Positions 23,426-33,371 of a stretch of 64,000 bases of DNA are shown here, in pieces; the stretch's first letter is position 1, and the number at the start of each line of letters is the position of its first letter. The DNA is from Gamsiella multidivaricata (Eukaryota; Mortierellomycota; Mortierellomycetes; Mortierellales; Mortierellaceae). Made by a program: the position numbers and the translations under genes. The stretch spans positions 248,001 through 312,000 of the forward strand of contig NW_026251730.1 of the NCBI RefSeq assembly GCF_025024155.1, in the 5' to 3' direction. The notes below the pieces were generated by a model. That model had not been told where the DNA came from and ran no database searches. It saw only the letters and a list, made by a program, of their open reading frames with translations.

Positions 23426-24301
23426 ATGTTGACTAGCATCATCCTCGCTGTGTTACTCATGTGTCTCCGCTATGGGTCGGCAGCTCCTGGATCGGAGGCT
23501 CCTGAATTACCGCCTCCAGGCCACTGCCGCTTTGAGAAGGACAAGGATTTCCGAGAAGTGCAAGCCTTCTTGAGCTTTGGGATGGACCGGACGCTGTTTG
23601 GCAAAGAGGGCAAGACAAGCGACGCAGGCTATATATACTATCCACAAAGTGGCATCGCTTCGGCCGTTGGCCTCTGTTTTGGAGGGCAAATGTCGGATAT
23701 TGTTGTACCCCGTTCCAATGCTTGTCCAGTATTTGCAGCCCCGAGACGTCCAGGTGAAATACCGCTTTGCAAGTACAAGGACATGAGTGTCAAGGCGAGA
23801 TTCCGACTGACTATGGTCGACTACCGCAACTGTAAGGCAGAGAAGTGCACGTTCACGAAGAAGGTGGGGGGAACAGAGAAGACGGAGGTCCATGGTGACC
23901 TCAAGGCTGCTGGTACCATCTTCAAGAGCGTCGGTGTTGAAGCATCCATCGGCGGCAGCACGGAGACCACAAAAACATATGAAATCACGACGGAGGACCA
24001 GTTAGCTGCAGAGCAGTCGGCGTTCTTGGTTGGCGTCACGGTGGAACTGGTCACAAGCGTTGGAGAGATCACTGTGCCTGGAGTTGGTGGCGATAAAAGA
24101 GTTTGTCAAGAAGACATGTATAAGTCAACTATGCCTGTCTCCAACAACTTTCTACTCACCAGCAAGTCGAAGACCCTGTGGTTGGACTGTAATCTGTCGG
24201 ACGCTCCTGTAAAGAGGCAGGTTAGCGATGATCCTGAGAAGAACTTTTGCTACTATCTCGATGCCGAAGGCAATCCGGTAGAAGAAGAATGCCTGAACTG
24301 A
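23426..24301 (+). CDS. Secreted cysteine-rich protein, unknown family
   Basis: 291 residues in one exon. The chosen ATG opens a textbook signal peptide (residues ~1–20, MLTSIILAVLLMCLRYGSAA); in-frame sequence further upstream is repetitive and lacks a good start. The mature part has ten cysteines, an even number fitting disulfides. Its middle (about residues 135–220) is a run of alternating polar/apolar beta-strand-like sequence with Ser/Thr/Gly-rich loops (VGVEASIGGSTETTKTYEI). This is weakly reminiscent of aerolysin-type beta-pore folds, but I see no diagnostic motif and would not assign that function. Surrounded by accessory DNA without syntenic conserved genes. Likely an extracellular protein of unknown role. 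Confidence 0.65.
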   Translation: MLTSIILAVLLMCLRYGSAAPGSEAPELPPPGHCRFEKDKDFREVQAFLSFGMDRTLFGKEGKTSDAGYIYYPQSGIASAVGLCFGGQMSDIVVPRSNACPVFAAPRRPGEIPLCKYKDMSVKARFRLTMVDYRNCKAEKCTFTKKVGGTEKTEVHGDLKAAGTIFKSVGVEASIGGSTETTKTYEITTEDQLAAEQSAFLVGVTVELVTSVGEITVPGVGGDKRVCQEDMYKSTMPVSNNFLLTSKSKTLWLDCNLSDAPVKRQVSDDPEKNFCYYLDAEGNPVEEECLN

Positions 24302-24799
24302 TGTGCATCGCGCCTAAGTCACAGCCATACAGAGAATCTTTCATAGCAGCCGTCCTTTATCTTCAGCAACTCTTTTTTCCACTCAAATTTTCAGATAAAA
24401 TAAATGAAAGGAGTTTATCTCAAGTCAGCATAGAAAATAAACAAAGCTCACATGCACACTATGTTCTACAGCAAACAATGCCTCGTTTGCGAGAGTCTTA
24501 AGTGAATCGTGGGAAAGGCAAAGAGCTACGATTAGACCGGACAACTATTTAGTCATTCGCTTTATTAAGGTAATTTATGTTGCAAGAGTTTGCTCCGCGC
24601 CTCTCCTGACAATCTCGCTTTCACATCTGTTTAAATATTAAAGAACTTGAATATCATGCTCATCGATGCCTATGCCATGAATTCGTTGCAAAAAAGAAAG
24701 AAAGAAAGCGATTAGTGTATCTTTTTGTTCAGAAAAACTTCCATTAAAAAGGCCATTCCTACTGGTAGCATTGAGAGCGCATTCACGGCGAAAGAAAAG
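24302..24799. other. Intergenic, AT-rich
   Basis: No gene seen. AT-rich downstream sequence of the secreted-protein gene, with a short AAAG tandem run near 24694–24710. Confidence 0.4.
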
Positions 24800-24801
24800 C
24801 A

Positions 24802-25376
24802 AAAAAAGGACTCGACTTCCTAACGGCGAAACACGGCACTTCGGAAGAAGATACTAGTACCTTTGGCACTGTATCGCAAGGCGCGGCAGGTACAGCGCTC
24901 CTTAGTTCGACTGAAGAGGCAGCTAGGGCGCAACATACCTTCAAATCGAACCGTGATGTGATGAGACCCGAAAGAAATAATGTAGAACAATGGATTCGCA
25001 AGCAAAAAAAGGACTCGACTTCCTAACGGCGAAACACGGCACTTCGGAAGAAGATACTAGTACCTTTGGCACTGTATCGCAAGGCGCGGCAGGTACAGCG
25101 CTCCTTAGTTCGACTGAAGAGGCAGCTAGGGCGCAACATACCTTCAAATCGAACCGTGATGTGATGAGACCCGAAAGAAATAATGTAGAACAATGGATTC
25201 GCAAGCAAAAAAAGGACTCGACTTCCTAACGGCGAAACACGGCACTTCGGAAGAAGATACTAGTACCTTTGGCACTGTATCGCAAGGCGCGGCAGGTACA
25301 GCGCTCCTTAGTTCGACTGAAGAGGCAGCTAGGGCGCAACATACCTTCAAATCGAACCATGATGTGATAGATGGGT
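24802..25376 (+). repeat. 203-bp tandem repeat, three copies
   Basis: The segment starting CTCGACTTCCTAACGGCG recurs at 24811, 25014 and 25217, an exact 203-bp period. The first two copies are essentially identical across the unit; the third is identical until about 25357 and then diverges into the downstream gene. Each internal copy contains an ATG followed by DSQAKKGLDFLTAKHG-type coding sequence, but 203 is not a multiple of three, so copies cannot be read through in one frame: each ends in a stop a few codons into the next. This is a recent duplication of a first exon or leader rather than of a protein domain. Confidence 0.93.
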
Positions 25377-28151
25377 TTTCGAGACCCGAGAGGAAAATTA
25401 AAGTGAACGGTGTAGATGAACGCGCTACAGCGCAAGACGATCAATCGTACCTTCAGAAGGACTCACTCTGTGCTGTCAGGATGAGTGAAGACGAAGAAAG
25501 AGGAGGCCCATGGCGAACTCGCTCAGGAGCGCGTGTTCGTCAAAGCCACCGCTCTCTTGGCGGGTCGAAAAGCTCTTCCAAGGTCATTCTCCTCGACACC
25601 ACCCTCTGTCAGCGCGGACGTACGTCTTCATTCCAGGCTCATGTCGACCTATCCCTCCCTTCGAGTTTCCAGCGAAGCACCTAACGAAAGCTGGCGCCAG
25701 ATTCCTCGACTGGATTCATATTTTCTGGAAAGACCAGCTGAGAACTGGCATCCCGAAGACTTCGAACGCAACACGACCCATACGGATCTCAATGTCTTTC
25801 TTCGCGACCTTGCACGCATCTCCCGTTGTCGTCTCGCCTCAGTGTCAACCTATGCGGGAGATATCTTGAGTTACCTTTCAACAACAGCTGGAGAGGAGCT
25901 CAAGAAGAAGGTACAAGAGAAGTTGGAGTTTCGCAAGATGGCATACTTGAATCAGCTGTCCTACTCCAAACTCCAGGTGCAATATTCGACAGAGAGTTAC
26001 CTGGATGTTCTCAACGAGTCAAAGCGAAAGCGCTGTGAGTATTCGTGTATAAATGTGTCCTTTTGCTTTTCGATGCTGAGAGTGTTGTTGCTGTCAATTT
26101 TCTAACAGTTACAAAAAAAAAAAAAAAGTAAAGTCTTGGATAGTGCAAACGGATCATTGTCAGCATCCACGACCTCAACTCCGGTGCCCTTGAAGCGTGG
26201 ACGCATAAGCCGGAGGAAGACGACCTTGGTCGCTGTACCTGCCTCCGTGCCCATGGCGCCCGATACTGTCCCCACCTTTGATCCGTCTGCATCCAGTTCG
26301 TCACGACCACGAATAGATTGCCCGTGGCATGATCTTGTGCAAGCTGCTCTCTCTCTGGTAAGCAATTTCTTTTACTCTTTTCTTTCGCTCAGTTTCAAGA
26401 ATCGGACAAATAAAAAAAAAAGAAAAAAAAGTTATTCAAGCCATTGTTTCTTCAACATTTTATCGTAGTATGAAGGAGTGAACGTTGAGCTCCCGTCTGA
26501 ACAAAGTGGAGCCGCAGAACAGGATCCTGAAAAAAGGACGCTCTACAAGCTGGCTCTAGGACACCTCCAGAATGCACAGGCAGAGATGCAGCAGCCCAAG
26601 TTCGACAGAACAAGCTGTATTGACTTTAAGGATGCCTTGTACGACCTCCTCCTTCTGTGACATCGCATTCTTTAATTCATCTTACCCATGATCAGGAAAC
26701 TAACACTCGTATTCGGAAATGACATCTTCCCTTTGCTAGTATAGCGCTCTCGGGAGTCTGGAACGTGTTTTCAAAGGAGGCGAACATGGCTTTCCAAAGT
26801 GCTGATCGTCAAGAGGTTGAAGAACTATGCAAAATGGGCGAGCTCGAGCACAAAGACGCGGATGTCACGGAGATCTTGAACACATTGGCAGACAAGTCTC
26901 GAAAGGCCCCTCTCACAGACGTCGTGGACGAGCTCTGCACCCTCCTATCGACTAAGCCAGAGCGTCGTCCGCTTCTAATGGTTCTTCTCGCAATGTGAGT
27001 GGATGAAGCTTTTTTTTTTTTTTTTTTTTTTTCTTCGTTGGATGCAATGTGATAACATGCGTGATTGACTTTGCTGACTTTTATCACTTTTACAAAGTCT
27101 TCGGCACGTAATTCGCCCTCATCATGGCAGCATAGCGCCCTCGGAAGCAGATTCGTTGTATCTGTGGGCAAGGATCTTTGACGATGGTATGCCGCTGAAC
27201 ACCCCTTTTTCCTTTCATCTGTAAGTGCATCCCTGGTCAAATGTTCTAGACTAGGCTTCATGCTTCATCTTTTCGATTCACTGTAACACTTTATTTCAAA
27301 CGCACAGCGGCGAGCAGGGCTGTGCAGCGACTGCGTTGTCGAAGTCGCAGCTCGCTAAGGTCTTCGACACTGGATTCACGGCCCGAAAGTGCGACTGTCT
27401 GTTCACTGTGAAGGGGCTTGAGGTGGGCAACGTCGAGGCAAAGCGTATCTCAGCACCCAAGCTTGAGGTGGCGTTTCAATTACGCAAAAACATCAAAATT
27501 AATAAGTCCATCCTACTTCAGCTGGAGAAGTATGGAGTTGAGTGCCCCCCTCTTTTGTCACTTCATGGTAAGGACGCAAGGCATGTGAAGGGCTTCTGCA
27601 AGAACAAAGATGCTTTTATGAAACTTACATCGGCATATGGCGCTTTCACTCGCTAGGCAATACCGCCGTTGTCTTTCGTGTCCGTCGATGGAAACGTATC
27701 TTCGTGGCATCAAAGGCATGTCCCACCTTGGTCTTGCCCACGACAGGTGATGAATGGCCTTTGTTTTTGAGCCGGCATGCACATGTGCTCAGTAATCTTC
27801 TGGTAAGAACTTTGATAACCAGAACTGCGAGATGTGTAAAGAAATCTTTTTAAGCTGTTGATGCAAATAATTTTGTAGGAGCATTATCATACTTTCTCGA
27901 GGAGTTGTGCGGAGAGCTACAGCCTTGTCCAGTACGAAGAGCAAGCGGCAGCGGAGGATGAGCTCGTGTCTCTTACGCGTGAAGAACAGGCCACGCTCTT
28001 GGAGTGGGAACACGTCGTCCTCCACACGCCCACGAAGCCCAAGCTGACCAAGAAGATATCATACAAGGCGCCTGACACCGCGCTGTTCTGGAGGAGAATC
28101 GAGGAGGCCGCCAAAGATCGCGAGGATGAGGACGGTCGAGCGAGCAAGTAA
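25193..28151 (+). CDS. Seven-exon gene with PD-(D/E)XK-like motif, probably damaged
   Basis: Exons reconstructed from phase-consistent GT–AG junctions: 25485..26034, 26134..26357, 26469..26656, 26740..26994, 27098..27220, 27308..27802, 27879..28151. The start may be the ATG at 25193 in the third 203-bp repeat, but that frame does not join exon 1 without a shift or an unseen intron near 25440–25490. A second one-base frame break is needed at about 27651, where TAG follows AYGAFTR although the next frame continues sensibly (VFRVRRWKRIFVASK). Exon 6 contains DCLFTVKGLEVGNVEAK, a D-x13-E-x-K arrangement like the PD-(D/E)XK nuclease core, followed by a Gln/Arg helix; such nuclease domains occur in Crinkler-type proteins (inference). 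The C-terminus is charged and helical. Family otherwise unrecognised. Confidence 0.5.
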
Positions 28152-28304
28152 AGCTTCATGGATGTTGAATGCCGTCCTCACCTATTCAGGACTCAGTGTT
28201 ATTGGGTTTTCGTTCTGTGCGTCCTTTGTTTGATTGAGCTTCCGCATTCAGAGTCTTCATTCGTCAACAAGGTCAGAGGAATCGAAGACCACAGAGATAA
28301 AGAG

Positions 28305-28475
28305 CAAGAAAGGACTTGACTTTCTGAGAGCATGTGCAGTTTATGAGGAACAGACACTCGTACCGTTAGCATAGTATTGCAGGTATGGCGGATACAGCGG
28401 TTCTCAGCTCAAATAAAACAGCTAAAGCACAACTGCCTTCAATTTGAACAATGACGTGGAAGGTTGGTTACTTTG
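28305..28475 (+). repeat. Degenerate single copy of the 203-bp repeat
   Basis: AAGAAAGGACTTGACTTTCT… through GGCGGATACAGCGGTTCTCAG and AACAGCTAAAGCACAACTGCC lines up in order with the 203-bp unit at 24.8–25.4 kb (GACTCGACTTCCT, GGCAGGTACAGCGCTCCTTAG, GGCAGCTAGGGCGCAACATACC) with many substitutions and small indels. It lies ~150 bp after the gene that the intact repeats precede, in the same orientation, so it is probably the front of an eroded second gene copy. Confidence 0.7.
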
Positions 28476-29012
28476 GCTCAAGCAGAAAAAACGCCCATGA
28501 TCCGATGAGCATTGGTTCACTCAGTGATAATGAGTGGTACGATGAAGACGCGTAGCGTAAAGCTCCTCTCGTCTTCACTCCAGCTTTCATCTACACTACT
28601 ATGCTTGAGACAGTGGCTGCAGTGGCTCCACCAACTTAGTTTGCTTATCCCTAGAGAGTTGCAGCGTGCCGGGAAGGGCTGAAGATGAACAATGGATAGT
28701 TTGGTCCGCATGAATAAGAAATAAGGGCTAGAGTACCCCAAGTCAACGGAGAAAGGCCAGCTGGCGCGCAAGCGCACTCGACTGTGGACACAAAGCCTCA
28801 ACTCAGCCATGTGCTGAAGTCACTTTATTCTTCGGAAGACTTCGTCTTGACTCGCTTGCGTTGATGATTTGATATTGTTGTACATACTGAAAAAAGCCCA
28901 CAATCCTACGAAACACACTCCTTGCCCTTTCTTTCCAGTCGTCTTGCGCAAAGCATATCTGGTCGGGGAGGTGGAAAGAGCGGAAAGATGGCTGATTGTA
29001 TCCTGTTTTCTC
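28476..29012. other. Intergenic between two accessory gene remnants
   Basis: No supportable gene. Open frames are short, on both strands, and show no domain-like sequence. Confidence 0.35.
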
Positions 29013-30192
29013 TCATTTCTCAATGGTGCGCTGGATGAACTGCCATCTCACCGCAGTCGATGCTACACCATGGGATACAGCTGTAGTGCTGTCATCGTCG
29101 GCGCCGTCCTCAAACTTGCACTTCCTTGATAATAATGTCGTGTCCAGCTGAACCATATTCTGAGCAACTGCACATGAAAAGACTTGTGCGCAGGTTACTG
29201 CGACTATGCTGGAAGAATCAGCCCTGCACTGCACATCGTAGTAGACAGCTCCGTTGCCTCGTGCACCTGATATCTCCTTATCTGGTCTAAGCTTTAGCTC
29301 TGGGAAGAATGCGACGGCGTGAATGATAAATGCTTGGATGTATATGGGCAATACATGTTCCTCCTCGGGTAGCAATCGATTTAATGGCAGCATTCAAGGT
29401 GGCGTACAAATTGTCCACGGCTTGCAAGTGCTCCACAGAGTCGAATGGTATGATTCCGGGGTCATCAAGGCCAGTAGGATTGTCGAACAGCTCCCACACC
29501 TTATCTTCGCCATACACCTTGACAGTGTCCTCAGAGTCAATGTCAGAGAGCGGTGTCGGAGGGACTTCCAAACGATCAACCAAGTCCTTGACCGTGGTCC
29601 TCTCGTATCTCATGACGAAAGACTTTAGTATGGTGTGGTTGGGCATATGCTCGATGCATCCTTCGTGCTCAAAAGTAACGTTCCTTGGCCCGTCATCAAG
29701 CGCTAGATGTTGGGTATAAATGGTGGATCGCAGGCTCTCTTCAGTAGCTGATTTCCATTCATATACCAGAGCATGGGCGTTGCGATTTTACGGTTGCTGA
29801 GGTGGAACACCAGTCGTGTATCGTCTTCATCATCTCGCACTATAAGTTGTTGTACGTATAGGTCAGGTTGTTGATCTTGAAAGTAACGCTTGGTTACCAC
29901 AAGCACTTTTTTTCATTATCAACCGCACTTTTTCTCTCGTCCACGTAGTATTCACTTCACGCCGGATGTTCACGCCGTCTTTGTTGATGTTGATGCCATT
30001 GACAGGGGTGCAGCATATGGGATTATCAATACACACTTTTATTTCATTCACCAACGCGCACATTTTTTCCATTGACCAGTGCCCACTTTTTTCCCTTTTA
30101 CCACGACACATTTTTTTTTTTTTTTTTTTTTTCGCCCATACTCTTGCTGCGATGATTTGGTCGGTGTAAGGGTCCACCGTAACATACTTCAT
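29013..30192 (-). pseudogene. Unrecognised minus-strand gene remnant
   Basis: Several protein-like stretches lie collinearly on the minus strand: MKYVTVDPYTDQIIAAR (start at 30192, followed by a possible GTATGG donor), NGININKDGVNIRREVN, then YVQQLIVRDDEDDTRLVFHL, then LDDGPRNVTFEHEGC… and EVPPTPLSDIDSEDTVKVYG to about 29290. Neighbouring pieces are in different frames; one junction (near 29703) sits at a CATCTAG that could be an acceptor, others look like frame breaks. A poly-A run (minus strand, ~30112–30132) interrupts it. I cannot name the family; it may be a multi-exon gene or a decaying one. Confidence 0.3.
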
Positions 30193-30591
30193 TGAGCTTT
30201 AGGTCGAGAGTGCAAGTAGTAAAAACTTTAATTTATTAATCTCAAAAACATAAGGAATACTCCTATCCTCACCCCTCTATTCCAGGTGGGGTCCATAATC
30301 GAGGTCCTCGAACAACAATCCAGGATAGTCTATTCTGAGGATACTTGATGGCGTGCCATAGCCCTCTTCTGCATCATGGGAATGGATATCAAAGACGCGT
30401 CGACTCTCTTGAGAATCTCCACGTCTAGCATCACCAATTGGGCCGGTAAGTAACTACCATTACTTGATACATCGGCCCCAAGACTATGCCCAGCATGAGC
30501 TGAGAGCTCGAATAGCGTGAAATCAAATCTTGTTTCGAGGGCGCCTCGAAATACCGTATCTCAACGATAGCGCACTGAAATCTTTACAATT

Positions 30592-31310
30592 TTATTTGTA
30601 AGGCACAATATTACAGCAATAAGGTCGTTGGCGAAGCTTGACTCGACAACCCTCGCCACACTTGTGATGTAAGAGCTGGATCGAAGACCAGAACGTGGGA
30701 TTCTGCGGTGCCACCCGAAACCATTGTGCAGACCAAGGAGGCTCATCCACGGTATTGCTGTCCCGCGTGATTGTCGCTACCACCAAGTATCTTCGAGTTC
30801 GAAACAATAATGCCCACGACTAGAATCATGGCCTCGGCCGTGACAGTGACTACAGGAGAGTTCCTCTTGAGCCAACACAGCGTTTTCAAGGATCCACTCC
30901 TCATAATTGTGTAGAAGACGGTCAATGTTGTTCGTCCAGAAAGCGCCTTCGTTGATCTCTAGCAAGTTCTCGAAGCTATAAGCTCGCATAGCATTAGAAT
31001 TCACACGCGGATAGAGCAGCACTTCATTGCGATTCGATTCTATGGGCCTGGCGGAATCAGAAATGGGAATGGGACTGGACTCAATATCGAAAAGTTGTAC
31101 GTCGCCATCTAGGTCTTGGCAACTGATGACTACCAGTACAGACTCTTCGCGGATGACCCGCTCTAGAGCTATCTCTAAATCTTTGGTTGTCGAGATGTAC
31201 TGAGATGGTACGTTCTCCGTCTCTCTGAGTATGTACTGGTCGATTGTCAGTCCGGCATCAGGGTTGGTTGCATACAGGCCGTTGGAAGGATTGTCGTGCT
31301 CGCGGAGCAC
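30592..31310 (-). pseudogene. Unrecognised protein remnant with zinc-ribbon-like cysteines
   Basis: Open frame from about 31310 reads GLTIDQYILRETENVPSQYI, then ESVLVVISCQDLDGDVQLFD and ends with CSHCHGRGH. One frame over, from about 30805, the sequence continues as YLVVATITRDSNTVDEPPW… to CGEGCRVKLRQRPYCC near 30600. The paired Cys motifs on either side of the shift suggest that one zinc-binding C-terminus was split by an indel. There is a TAA just upstream in the same frame. Family not recognised. Confidence 0.35.
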
Positions 31311-33371
31311 ACGAAACAGGAAGGTTTACTTCATGTAGGCGGGTTCCCAGAAACCAGACATTACAGAACAAGGATGGCTCAGGCAAAAGTATTGTGGGCA
31401 GGGGGAAGGTACGCCGATAACGACTACAAGGCAGACGTACGTGAAGGGTGTAGTATGTATGCCACGAGCGAGTGGAGGGCAGAAGAGAAAACGACAACGC
31501 GTGAGAACGGACAGTTACTCACTGACCCATGTGATGCACTCCCTGGCGTCGCTGCTCTGGCCACAGCATAACGCACTCGCACTTTACGGCCCCTTAAAGC
31601 GCATGGACCAACAGCAATGTCTGAGGATAGACATTGAGGTGTGGTGGTATTGTCGCTCAGACACTCTATCTCTGCTGCAGAAACGGATGGATGTTGATGC
31701 GGGGTCAAGATGACAGCTTTCATCCTTCTCCGAAGCCAACGATGTCCGTCGACCATTTCTTTAGTTCTGTATCTGTCTTTGCACGGTATCTAAAGCATCT
31801 GCACGTCTTTGTTTTACAGGTCCTTGGACATCAAACGTTGCGCCGTTGTTATTCGACTGTATCGATTTCGAGAAGCCTTACAGGCCCTAGCTTGAAACGT
31901 CCGCCATGTATGAACCATGTGTTTTCCGGCGTCTTGAATCTGGGACGAAACCACTGATGCACGAAATTTGACCCCCTCCGTAACTGAACTGAGCCTCCCT
32001 ATTATGCACTTCAAATGACTTACACGAATTAGAGAACCGGACCGATGGCCTCAAAGAATTTAATATGATCAAGCGGTTCCTAAAGTCCAACCTAGCCCTA
32101 GAGGAAGACACACTGGCATTATCTTACGCGAAGAAAGGATCCAGAAAATGCTGAAGAGGCTGTCTTTGAAACGCCTTCGTGCTTCCCTCCCCAGGGGAGC
32201 TCATCCCAGCCTCCAGTATATGGGCTGTGCGATAAAGCTCAAGAGCGGTTTAGCAACGCTACAGAAACTCGATAAGATCAAGGTACGTTTCTGATACAGA
32301 ATCCGACGAACCAGCTGTGCACGACAACACATGGCCGCACCTTATTTAAAGTTCGGTTCAATTGGACCATCTTTCCTGTTCGCAGAAAACCATAAAAGGG
32401 AAGGGGTGGAGATCTCTTGCTCCTGTTCTCCACCAAAACGCGTCGACACCGCAAGCAGCCGGGCAAACAGCAGCAGCCTTTATCGATAAGACCCTTCTCC
32501 TTTCCCCGAGCGCCCCTCACCCCAAGAACCGAGCCCCCATTTCCATGGGCCCATGGACAATACCTTCACTATGTCGAACCAAGGCTATATCCGCATCCCA
32601 GGCAGGTCCATCTCTGTCTCAGATGGCCCATCTCCGTAATGTCGCGAACATGGGTCTCAATGGGCGCTCCTTACCCCATAGAATTACGCGTGTTTATATT
32701 TTTGGCACCTCCACGCCTCTCTCTAGACCACCAAGATATGATCTGCATTGCACTGAGATACCTTTTCTAACAATGGCCGCACACCTCCCATCGTCCCTAT
32801 CCATCTCCATTCCTTTTTTTCTGTTGCTTCTATTCCATCTCGAGTACTCCACTCTCGATCAGTTCAAATTCTAACAAGTGTTATATCTCTGTTTCTTTGT
32901 TGTCCCCGCTGGAAATGATAATCCCATGGCTACAAAGGGCAACAGGAGGACAAGCTAAATGAGGCGAGTGGTTTGTGTTCTCTTCGGAATCGAAAGGAGG
33001 GTCCACTGACGGTGTGCATGGGCTTTACCCCACATTTTTATTCTTTTGGCATATTTCCTCCAGATGGACGCGGCGGAATGTACGCTGAGCAATGGTATCC
33101 ACTTTTTTTTTCTCATAAGGGTGGGAAAACACGAACAAACAGATGGCATGGTGCAACCATTCGGTTCGTTCTCCGTCTGGTTTCTCATTTTCTCTGACGT
33201 ATTTGAAATCCCCCCTCCCTGGGTCTTCTCCTCTGTTCCTCCCCACAACGATCGCAGCGGTTCCTTCCCCTCCATAGCAGCAGCCGAATCCCTCGTGGAA
33301 TCTCCCATCGCCCTCTGCGCCCAGCTTCATCAGACCCTTGTTCGGAGCATTCCACAAGCAAATCATCTACC
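31311..33371. other. Gene-poor region with F-box relic traces
   Basis: No intact gene. 31790–31860 can be read as YLKHLHVFVLQVLG, an LRR-like phrase, and the segment around 32200–32300 matches the 3' end of the 16.9-kb F-box gene (listed separately). The last ~200 bases before 33372 are C/T-rich, fitting the promoter of the next gene. Confidence 0.4.
32205..32300 (+). pseudogene. C-terminal relic of an F-box/LRR paralogue
   Basis: The stretch translating as AIKLKSGLATLQKLDKIKVR (then F and a stop) aligns with AVMKRLDALPKLDKNTIRFR of the intact F-box gene ending at 18319. At DNA level GAAACTCGATAAGATC..GGTACGTTTC parallels GAAACTTGACAAGAAC..GATACGTTTC. Only the last ~30 codons are recognisable. 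Confidence 0.5.

Noticed and set aside
24802..25376. 203-bp repeats as a CRISPR or satellite array
   Set aside because: Only three contiguous copies, with coding sequence leading into a gene; better explained as local triplication.
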